The translations under genes were made by a program, and so were the position numbers. Below, piece by piece: positions 1 through 8,423 of a stretch of DNA of 64,000 nucleotides (within the stretch, counting starts at the first letter, position 1; every line of letters starts with the position of its first letter). The DNA is from Pilatotrama ljubarskyi (taxonomy: Eukaryota; Basidiomycota; Agaricomycetes; Polyporales; Polyporaceae). Location of the stretch: NCBI GenBank assembly GCA_022385805.1, contig MU277678.1, positions 293,413 to 357,412 of the forward strand. The letters are read 5' to 3'. The notes below the pieces were generated by a model. It saw only the letters and a list, made by a program, of their open reading frames with translations, was not told where the DNA came from and did not search any database.

Positions 1-305
1 CTGTTCCACACTGCGTTGAGCTTCCTTCGCCACCACCCAGAGCGCAAGCACGCACCTACCAAAGCAGCGGTGCCATCCAGATTCAGCACCTTCAGCAGCC
101 AGTATATAGGTACATTCAATGCAGGGTAGACGATACTCCGTATAGGCTTCGGCGCGAGCCATTCCCAGGTGAGCTGCCCGTAGCCGAAGACCAGATGGTG
201 GGCGACCTCCAACGATTGGTAGTACTCGTCAGGTTGGAAGAACGTGCATGTCACCAGCGCGATTCCAATGCGGAAAGCGAGGGCGACGAGTATAATGTCA
301 CGCAT
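1..305 (-). CDS. GPI10: GPI mannosyltransferase 3 (PIG-B/GPI10), 5' end only
   Basis: The gene starts at the ATG on the minus strand at 305-303 and runs off the left edge, so only about 80 N-terminal residues are visible. They begin with a hydrophobic signal-anchor-like segment (MRDIILVALAFRIGIALVTC). This is followed by the stretch FFQPDEYYQSLEVAHHLVFG and then YGQLTWEW, the first luminal-loop signature of the GT22 family, in which the Asp-Glu of PDEY is catalytic. The loop wording is closest to PIG-B/GPI10, which adds the third mannose to the GPI anchor in the ER; ALG9 and ALG12 share the fold and cannot be fully excluded. An intron probably starts near position 60 (GTAGGTGCG) and ends AG at the window edge. 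The gene lies head-to-tail with the DUF3835 gene at 630-3019. Confidence 0.8.
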   Translation of the reverse strand, partial: MRDIILVALAFRIGIALVTCTFFQPDEYYQSLEVAHHLVFGYGQLTWEWLAPKPIRSIVYPALNVPIYWLLKVLNLDGTAALVGACLRSGWWRRKLNAVWN

Positions 306-629
306 TCCGATGCAGGTATGAATGGGAGGATGGCGGTGAACTCTACTCCGAGCATGCAGTGAACAGACGAGATGGTATACGGCCACTGATGGAACGCATG
401 TCCGAGAGAGTTGCCACGGGCGCCAAGGAATACGCCCCAAGGGCGCTTAGCGAACTTCCACCCCCCATCACAGCCACTGGCGCGAGTTTGACGTTCGACT
501 CGGCGGAGTAAGCAGGTCCGTTAGGCAGTTGACTATTCGAATTGCAGGAGCAGATACTATACATGGCTTGCATACTACCGATACATCAAGCTTCGCAATT
601 TCTACGTAGAACACGCGTACACAGTGAGG
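306..629. other. intergenic, promoter side of GPI10
   Basis: This is the 324-bp gap between the GPI10 start codon and the stop codon of the downstream-lying DUF3835 gene; both are on the minus strand. It must hold the GPI10 promoter and the other gene's 3' UTR. No gene, tRNA or repeat is visible. Confidence 0.5.
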
Positions 630-3019
630 TCACATTCGTTCGGCCGCGAACCTCGAGACTTTCCTTTCTTTGCCGGGAGCCGCGGGGCGTGGAACGGCAG
701 GACTCGACTCCTTCACCGAGCTGATCACCACAGGCTTACGTTCAAGCACCGAAGCTCCCACTGGAGTCCTCGGCGTGGACACCGCAGGGGAAGGAGCGCC
801 ACTGACCGGCGTACCAACGACAGTAGAGGATGGGCTTTGGAAGGACGGTGACTCCAGGATGACTGACTGGAATGCAGGCTGTCCCGATGGGCTCGTAGCG
901 GACGCAGGACCCGGGAAGGACGGTGAGTCCACGATCATGCCTGGCATCTGCATGGGTCTCTTCCCAGAGGCCTTAGACGATTGCCCGGGGGCAGGGAAGG
1001 AGGGCGAGTCTACGATCATCCCCGGCATTTCCGGAGGACGCTGGTTGGTGGGCCCCGAGGAGGAGGCAGGAGGGCGTGAAGTCTTAGTCGGGACAGCGAT
1101 AGGCGTGCCGTTACGCGAACCGAGCTTCGGCGATGAGCGTTCCACAGTAGTCAGCGGCGTCGATAGACTCGATGCTGGCGAACCGGGGGACTGTGGAGGC
1201 GTCGATTGCGCGAGAGACAATTTGAACTGTGACACTTTGGACACTTTCGGTTTAGGCTGGGCAGGAGAAGCCTCCGAGGCGGACTCGGCCAGAGTAGGTT
1301 CGGCCTGATTTGCAGGGGTCGGAGAGCTCGGGGAGGCGGTAGTACCGTTGGGAGGCAAGGAGGGGCCGACATTCACGACCTCGCCCTTCTTGAGCATCTC
1401 CAGCACCTCTTTGGCCTGTGGGTCTAGTTCGTCGTCGCTCTCGCCGTCCTCACCGCCAACCAACTGTCCGTCCTGGAGCTTGCCTAATCGCACGGCCGAC
1501 TTTAAGGTCGAAGACTGCGATGAAGGTAGTATGGAACCACCCAGCGAGTGCGAAGGGAGTGAGGATCCGGAGTTTAGCGAAGCCTTGAACTTGGACACTG
1601 GTGGCTTCGGTGGTGAGGATGCGAGGGTAGCTTCGAGTGGCACGACCTAGAATACCTTCGTCAACATAAGCGGACGGAGGAGAGCGCAGACACCTACCGG
1701 CTGATCCCATTCATTTTCGTCCTCGCCATGTTCGTGATTACGCATTGCTGCCAAGGCCTCAGCCCCGACCGTGGCACGCTTCGCATAGTACTCGAGAGCG
1801 ATCTCGCGTTGATGTTGAGCGAAGTCATAGCCTTCGACATCCCACTCGACTGGTTCGTCATCCTCGGGCTGCTCAGAGTCGCTTTCTTCAGATTCTACAT
1901 GAGCTGGCGGGGGACTCTCGCTATCGGACTGGTCCGAATGGATGATCTCGCCATCGTCAGAGTCGGCCGGAACTGGTGAGCCGGGTTCAGACTCGTCGTC
2001 TGAATCCGCGTGGACCGATGGAGGTGGCGGAGGGGACTTCGGCCCTCGATGAGCGCCTGGAACGCGTTCGACGACGTGCATTTTCATGGGATGCTGGTCC
2101 ATCTGTCCTCGCGTGATCAGCGTGCTCTTGCCCGCAGTGAGCTTTGCAGGTGCGACATCTCCCCAGTCCACAGGAGGGCTGTTCGCCGGCTGATTCTCGT
2201 GGTCCGGCGGCAGATCCGCGAACGAGACACTCTTCTTCGGCTTCAGCTTGTTGCGCTCCTCTCTTGCCTGCTTGTCGGCCTGCTCGAGCGCCTGCCTCTC
2301 CTTCTCTTCGCGCTCGCGCACAGCGGCCATGTTCTGAAGCAGCGCCTTGCCCATCTTTTTCTGCATCTCCCTCGCTTTCTTCAGCGCTTCCATCTCTGCT
2401 TTGGCAGCCTCCTTGCGCTTCTGCAGCTCCACCTGGAAGCGCTCGCGCTCCTCGGCCTCCTCCTTTGCCTGTTGAATGCGCTCTTCCTCCTCGAGCATGT
2501 CGAGTATTCGGTCGCGTTCGGCGCGTCGGCGCGCCTTTTCTGCAGGTGACAAGGTCCATAGAGGTAACAGATCGGGGTCCCCGGATGAGGGAGCGGGCAT
2601 AGAGGTGGCGGAACCCTGGTTCGCAGGCACGGGCTCGACTATGTCAACGATGGGGAGGCCCTCTTCGTTGACCAGCTAACGAAAAATGTAGTTGTTCATG
2701 GCTGTTCCAGCGCGGTGTCCGAGGGACATACCTCACCCTTCTCGTTCCGCTGACCGGTGTCGGGCATGGCGTCCTCGCCCAGGAGCTCGCCCAGTTTGTC
2801 CGATATTTTACGGACTTGGTCCGATTTCAGCTTATCGCCCTCATTGGCCTGTGCGCCTGGAGAGAGCGAATTCAAGAGCGCCTGTAACGCTGCGAGGACG
2901 GGCGGCGGTCAGACTGAGATGCGCGAGGGTCGCAGGAGCGCTGAGGCAGCTTGCCAAGTACCTTGCGCGCGACTCTCGCTCAGGCTCGTCGCAGAGCCAG
3001 TCTTAGAGGAGCTAGACAT
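630..3019 (-). CDS. BUD27/URI-like DUF3835 protein
   Basis: Four exons (3019-2962, 2889-2732, 2675-1698, 1646-630) give about 736 residues. The ATG at 3019 starts MSSSSKTGSATSLSES. Visible features are: a conserved block NEKGELVNEEGLPIVDI near residue 65; a long charged coiled coil (about residues 95-190, Glu/Arg/Lys/Ala-rich); an acidic Asp/Ser/Pro region; and a low-complexity C-terminal half. The C-terminal half carries the repeated motif K-V-S-x-F (VSKFKASL, VSQFKLSL and the terminal KVSRFAAERM), which I associate with the fungal DUF3835 tail of Bud27/URI prefoldin-like proteins that chaperone RNA polymerase assembly. A prefoldin fold is not obvious at the N-terminus, so the assignment rests on the tail. 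It shares a 234-bp divergent promoter with PNO1. Two near-identical copies of MPGMIVDSPSFP plus a looser third are noted in findings. Confidence 0.6.
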
Positions 3020-3253
3020 TCAAGCCTATTGGACACGAAACAAGCCGAAATATCTGAGAACTGCGAGAGCGTGCAAGGAGAGCAAGGCGGCGGAGGTGCG
3101 GGGGAGAGACAGAGAGCGCATGCAGGAGTCGGCACCTGCCGAAAGTAATGCAGAATTTCCTTAGACGCCGGCGGTAGCACCTCGTTGCAGCTGCACATCC
3201 ATCTTCATCTCTCCGCCGGATCCCTCGCCCTTCCCACCCCTCTCATCGCCGCC

Positions 3254-4319
3254 ATGGTCGTTCTGCACACACAGCCTAACACCTCCGAGGTCAAGCACAA
3301 GAAAAACCGCCGCAAGCTCTCGAAGAAGCCCGCGCGGACCGCCCCGGCCGAGGGCGCAGAAGATGACCATGATATGGACGAGACCTCCGCTCCCTCGACC
3401 GCCGAGCAGCCTGCGTCGACGGCGTCGCAGCAGCAGAATGGCGAGGACGAGGAAATTATGATTGATACGGACACGTCTGCACCTTCACAATCCGCCGCGC
3501 CCGCATTTCCCCCTCTCCCGGCGTCCGCACAGAGATCGGCGCTCAAGTCGGAGACCCGCAGGATACCCATACCGCCTCACCGCATGACCCCGCTGAAGAA
3601 GGACTGGGTGAACATCTTCTCGCCATTGACAGAGATGCTGCAGCTGCAAGTGCGCATGAATGTGCAGCGAAAATGTGTGGAGATCAGGGTACGTACCGGC
3701 GGTTCAGGTCCGATGGAAAAAGTGACTAAATGAACCGCATCAAGACGTCAAAACACACGAAGGATATCGGTGCTATCCAGAAGGGCGCGGACTTCGTGAA
3801 GGCGTATGCTCTTGGTTTTGATGTCAATGTAGGCCGCTGCCGTCCTTTCGGCCGGTGCAATATCGCTGAATGTTGTCTCTAGGATGCCATCGCACTTCTG
3901 CGTCTGGACGACCTATACCTTGACTCCTTTGAGATTAAGGACGTGAAGACGCTTCATGGTGATCACCTGTCCCGTGCCATCGGTGAGCTTCTTGCTGCGC
4001 CTTCCGCTCATATCGGTCGCTCACCAAACCTCGCACGGCAGGCCGGATCGCTGGCCAAGACGGCAAGACAAAGTTCACCATTGAGAACGCAAGCCGGACA
4101 CGTATCGTCCTCGCGGACACGTACGTCACGTCCACGAATCCTTCTTCGCACGTACGCTGATCTTCATCCGTACTAAGGAAAATCCACATCTTGGGCTCCT
4201 TCCAAAACATCAAAATCGCCCGGGACGCGATTGTTTCTCTTATCCTCGGCTCGCCCCCGGGCAAGGTGTACGCTGGTCTCCGCACTGTCAGCGCACGGAT
4301 GCGCCAGAGGGCACTATGA
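3254..4319 (+). CDS. PNO1: PNO1/Dim2, KH-domain 40S ribosome assembly factor
   Basis: Five exons (3254-3688, 3745-3828, 3883-3982, 4042-4120, 4178-4319) encode 279 residues, the normal length for Pno1. A Lys-rich, acidic and Ala/Pro-rich N-terminal extension of about 110 residues precedes the conserved core starting at [17 protein letters not shown]. The degenerate and canonical KH repeats follow, including [38 protein letters not shown], the GxxG-type loop [10 protein letters not shown] and [17 protein letters not shown]. The protein ends with [20 protein letters not shown], typical of the family. In eukaryotes Pno1 binds the 3' end of 18S rRNA in pre-40S particles with Nob1 and Dim1, in the nucleolus and cytoplasm. 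All four introns are 51-59 nt GT-AG and restore the frame. It is divergent from the DUF3835 gene. Confidence 0.95.
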
Positions 4320-5033
4320 GGTCCTGCGCATTGGCATGCGGTATGAGGAGCGTCGGAGTGCGGTGCCGGAGTGCTGTAGAAGGGAGCTCACGTTGCAAAC
4401 TGTAGATCACTCGCGCATGTTTCATTATCGCTTCTATCTTATGGAACTAGATTGTCGGGCTAAGCCAACGACACGAGGGGGCCACATTGGATGCTTGGCA
4501 AGGAGGAACATCCGGCGAGGACCAACGTTCGCGCTACTTCGACACAACCGGTGGAATCCCGGAGATGATGGAATGCTCACCCTTCCTCCAGACAGCTGTA
4601 TGGACCGGGGTGTAGAAAGTCCATTGTGGCGAAACACTATCATGAGAACGCAAGTCAGGGGATCGACGGAATGACCTATTGATAGGCCATAGAATGGGTG
4701 ATGCAACCGACATTGTCGGACCCTATGGTAGACATCGAATGTGTCGGGGGAGCAGCCTTCTTGGTACGCCTGCAGATCGTCCGAAAGGCGGCGGAATCTC
4801 TGCATTGCAAAGTTCTATCACGCGCGAACAGTCGAAGAGCCCAGCGTGGGCACCGCTCGAGAGCCATCCTGCGTAGCCAGATCACCCGCACGAACCATAG
4901 AAGAGAAAACGCATTTTGGTTTCGCCGCCCGCGCGCCGTCCCGGATGGGAGCGGCGCGCGGGCGGGTACTCATCCCGAGGACCACGAAAAGGTATGCGCC
5001 AGGACCGAAGTCCCTCCCTCGGGGAAGGAGGTT

Positions 5034-5436
5034 CACGTACCTTGAGTCTCGCTGTCTTGAGGTGGCGAAAAGGACTTACCTGGAGAGTGTGTGAAAGTGG
5101 ACGTACCTTGAAAGAGAAGGAAAGACTCACCTGTGCATGAAGCGGGACGTACCTTGTAGAAGAGGAGAAGTATTACCTGAAGGATGAGAGAGCGGACGTA
5201 CCTTAGTTCAGAGAAAAAGACCTACCTTCCGCGAGAGAAAGAGACGTACCTTGGGTGAGAAGAAATAAACCTACCTTAAGTGAAAGAAACAGACGTACCT
5301 TGGAGGAGAGAAACGGACCTACCTCAGAAGCAAAGAAAACGGGACCTAGCTAGATAACGAGATACGGACCTACCTGCAAAGAAGAGAAAACGGACGCACC
5401 TTGCTTGAGCGAAGAGAGAGAAACGGACGTACCTGG
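5034..5436. repeat. 25-bp minisatellite with splice-donor-like core
   Basis: About 15-16 degenerate copies of a unit whose core reads GGACGTACCTTG on the plus strand. Their spacing is mostly 22-27 bp; the core is centred near 5038, 5077, 5102, 5128, 5150, 5174, 5199, 5222, 5247, 5272, 5297, 5320, 5344, 5370, 5397 and 5430. The filler between cores is purine-rich (GAGAGAAA). On the minus strand the core reads CAAGGTACGTCC, which matches the consensus 5' splice site. Variants GGACTTACCTG and GACTCACCTG preserve the donor pattern (AGGTAAGT, AGGTGAGT). Confidence 0.8.
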
Positions 5437-5652
5437 CTTGAATGAACTTGAGGTGGTGCTGTAAAGAAAAAGAAAGAAGAGGACGAGTGGAAGGGGGCGG
5501 AAGGGAATGGGGAGAGAATGAGGGAAGTGGTTAAGAGGGAGGGTAGTAATGGTGAAAGGTGGTCAGTGGCAACGACGGCGAAAGCGGGGACTCACCGGGT
5601 GGGTCCTGAGGAAATGGGCCGGCGACGGTGGGTGAGCGAAGGCGTTGACGTC

Positions 5653-6272
5653 TTGAGGCGAGCGGCGAAGAACGAAGGAGCGATGCGAGCGGTGAAGATG
5701 AAGACTTGAGGCGAGGGCTTGTAGCGGGAGCTTGAAGTTAAAAGACGTGAACGAAGGCTTGAAGCGAGCGAGAAGTGGCACGGTTGAGGCGAGTGTTTGT
5801 AACGCAAGCTTGATAAGAAGGATGGAGTCCAGGGGCCGATATTAGCGACGAGATCGAGGCGAGGGTTTGTAACGCGGGTTTGGTGGAGTGCGAGAGAGCC
5901 AGGGGAGCGACGAGAGCGGTTGAGTTGAGGCGAGAGTTTGTAGTGCGGGCTTGATGAAATGCAACGAGATTGAGGAGCGCGAGATGACTGGGTCGAGGCG
6001 AGGGTTTGTAATATCGGCTTGATGTGAGAGGCGAAAACGAGGCGGCGATGCAAGGAAGTGATTGAGTTGAGGCCGAGGTTTGCGATATGGGTTAAGTGAG
6101 GTGTGATGAAGCGAGGCCAAAACGGAAGCGTTGGGTTGAGGCGAGTGTCGATATCGATAATTCGGGCTTAATGAAGTACTAGGATTGGGGCGAGGGTTGG
6201 TAGACGTAAGCTTGAGGTGAGCGATGAAGAGATGTTGCGATGCGGACGACGAAGCGGTTGAATTGAGGCGAG
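5653..6272. repeat. degenerate ~70-bp tandem repeat
   Basis: About ten copies of a box reading TTGAGGCGAGGGTTTGTAAC or close to it. They begin near 5653, 5706, 5784, 5854, 5925, 5993, 6067, 6136, 6185 and 6263, giving spacings mostly 67-78 bp. The box is followed by a looser GCGGGCTTGATGAA-like stretch. Two minus-strand reading frames stay open through the array because the units lack stop codons on that strand. Confidence 0.75.
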
Positions 6273-7264
6273 GATTTGTAACACGAGCTTGAGACGAGAT
6301 TGGTGGTCGAGGTTCAGCAGGAGGAGACTTGAGGGTACCTGAGAACCATGAGAGCAGCGGAATAAGCAGAAGTTGTAACCTCCCTTGGGTGGTCTGGAAG
6401 CGAGATGAGCAGTCGAGTGTCGGCAGAGGTAGGCGGTTTTGAGTGTTGTCGGCGAGTGCTAAGTGGTCAAGCGGAGGCAGGCTAGAGGTATCGGAGGTCG
6501 GCAGGGGGTTCGAAGAAGCTAGTATTAAGTGGGAGAGCAGAGAGGCGAGGACGAGAGGCTGAGAGGAGGAGCGTGGTAGAGGAGCGAAGGCAAGATTGGG
6601 ACATCGAACGGGCACCCTGCTACTCCGTATTCGTACCAGAGGGTGGGGGCTGGTAGCAGTCAGCCTACGATGAGCCCATGAGTGCTGATAGATCGTCAGC
6701 CTCGGTGAGAGGCCATGTTCGGTCGAGGACTCGTCGACGCGAGCCGCCCAGTCGCGATTGTGATTGAGCCCCGCGACATCATCCAAGAGTGTCAGCAAGA
6801 CCAATCGGGCCGTGTCTTGGTGTAAGCACTGGTGTTGGGATGTATTGTTCGGACGTTTAGGTATGAATGGCGACAAGGAAGTTGGGCGGGCCAGAGAATC
6901 GCGACGCGACGTAACATAAACTCTGCGAGCCATTGCCGCCATTTAGGTCGTCGACTGCATAAACATGCAGGAACCTGGAGAAGAGTTAGCCACGGGTGGC
7001 ACATTGGAAAAACACGACTCACCATGGGTAATGAAGGAGCTCGTGATTGCCTTCATCAGCACTTGGACACAACATACAGGATTGTTTACATATTCTCCAA
7101 GCATCTCGCAAAACGTCGTGCGTAGATCAAGAGGACCCAATCAATAATAGAACCAGGTCAACAAAGAGGCGAAGTCCCTATGGATACTGTTCGTATCTTC
7201 AGAGGGGATGCCCGGGATGGACCCCCACAGGCAGCAGCGCCGTGTACTGTTCTAATATCACTTA

Positions 7265-8098
7265 AGATAGGGCCAGAGCAAATACGACTAGGTGTGTCAC
7301 AGCGTGACCGGCACGTGAATCTGGGCGCCTGAACTTAACAAACCTCCTATTGGAGCGTTGACTGTTACAGTGGCTCGAAGCCTCGAACGAGCGCAGAGAA
7401 GAATGTTCAGACTATTNNNNNNNNNNNNNNNNNNNNNNNNNNNNNNNNNNNNNNNNNNNNNNNNNNNNNNNNNNNNNNNNNNNNNNNNNNNNNNNNNNNN
7501 NNNNNNNNNNNNNNNNNNNNNNNNNNNNNNNNNNNNNNNNNNNNNNNNNNNNNNNNNNNNNNNNNNNNNNNNNNNNNNNNNNNNNNNNNNNNNNNNNNNN
7601 NNNNNNNNNNNNNNNNNNNNNNNNNNNNNNNNNNNNNNNNNNNNNNNNNNNNNNNNNNNNNNNNNNNNNNNNNNNNNNNNNNNNNNNNNNNNNNNNNNNN
7701 NNNNNNNNNNNNNNNNNNNNNNNNNNNNNNNNNNNNNNNNNNNNNNNNNNNNNNNNNNNNNNNNNNNNNNNNNNNNNNNNNNNNNNNNNNNNNNNNNNNN
7801 NNNNNNNNNNNNNNNNNNNNNNNNNNNNNNNNNNNNNNNNNNNNNNNNNNNNNNNNNNNNNNNNNNNNNNNNNNNNNNNNNNNNNNNNNNNNNNNNNNNN
7901 NNNNNNNNNNNNNNNNNNNNNNNNNNNNNNNNNNNNNNNNNNNNNNNNNNNNNNNNNNNNNNNNNNNNNNNNNNNNNNNNNNNNNNNNNNNNNNNNNNNN
8001 NNNNNNATATCATTTCCGAGAGCCTTTCCGCGCGAGATGAGTACGATTGTGACATTAGGATGTCACCTGACCTAGTCGTACTTGCTCTGGCCCTATCT
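7265..8098. mobile_element. TIR-bounded DNA transposon or MITE around assembly gap
   Basis: The left end (7265-7293) begins AGATAGGGCCAGAGC, and the reverse complement of the right end (8070-8098) is the same over 29 bp with one mismatch. A TA dinucleotide flanks both ends (7263-7264 and 8099-8100). This is the target-site signature of Tc1/mariner-type (IS630 superfamily) elements. The interior is mostly the 590-N gap (7417-8006), so a transposase cannot be seen. If the gap size is real, the element is about 834 bp, which would favour a non-autonomous copy. Confidence 0.7.
7417..8006. other. assembly gap (590 N)
   Basis: A run of 590 undetermined bases inside the TIR element. Any reading frame crossing it is meaningless. 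Confidence 1.
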
Positions 8099-8423
8099 TA
8101 CCAGCATGTTCTCCCTGCCAGTTGTAGTATGTAAAGTAGCTTCTGGCATCCCCTCACATAGATTCAATTTGTAAGTAGGATGCTTTACGACGGAGAGCAT
8201 GTTTGCAGGGGAAGGACGGGATCGTCGTGGACACAGTCAAGACGCGTCTGGACACAAGCGCCCGACAGTGGGCGTCACGCGACCGCGAAACGCGGCGGTG
8301 GGCGCTTACGAGACTGGCGCGACGCTGGGTCGGGTAGCGCGGCTCCTCCCATAAAACACCGCTCGCTCCTTGACCCACAACCACCACATTCGCCCTCTAC
8401 ACCGCCAGCTCTACAGTACTGCC

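Larger units (their letters stand above)
4320..8423. other. 4.1-kb gene-poor, repeat-rich island
   Basis: No gene can be supported between the PNO1 stop codon and the F-box protein start codon. The island contains a 25-bp minisatellite (5034-5436), a degenerate ~70-bp tandem repeat (5653-6272) and a TIR-bounded element around the assembly gap (7265-8098). It also has several long open frames on both strands, such as 5842-6942 minus. Those frames translate to Pro/Ser/Arg/His-rich low-complexity sequence that simply re-reads the repeat in two frames, so I do not call them genes. 4320-5000 and 6400-7260 hold nothing I recognise. The last ~180 bp before 8424 is the F-box gene promoter. Confidence 0.6.

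Noticed and set aside
670..1308. Plus-strand 212-codon frame opposite the DUF3835 exon
   Set aside because: Antisense shadow of a Ser/Pro-rich coding exon.
2010..2549. Plus-strand frame rich in Leu/Arg opposite the coiled coil
   Set aside because: Antisense reading of Glu/Lys/Arg/Ala coiled-coil codons.
4434..4805. Minus-strand 123-codon frame downstream of PNO1
   Set aside because: No domain, overlaps other frames on the opposite strand, and lies in the repeat-rich island.
5842..6942. Minus-strand open frame of 366 codons
   Set aside because: Low-complexity Pro/Ser/Arg translation of the ~70-bp tandem repeat; another frame of the same strand is also open, and no domain or start context supports it.
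7297..8134. Long frames on both strands around 7297-8134
   Set aside because: They cross the 590-N gap; almost all residues are undetermined.
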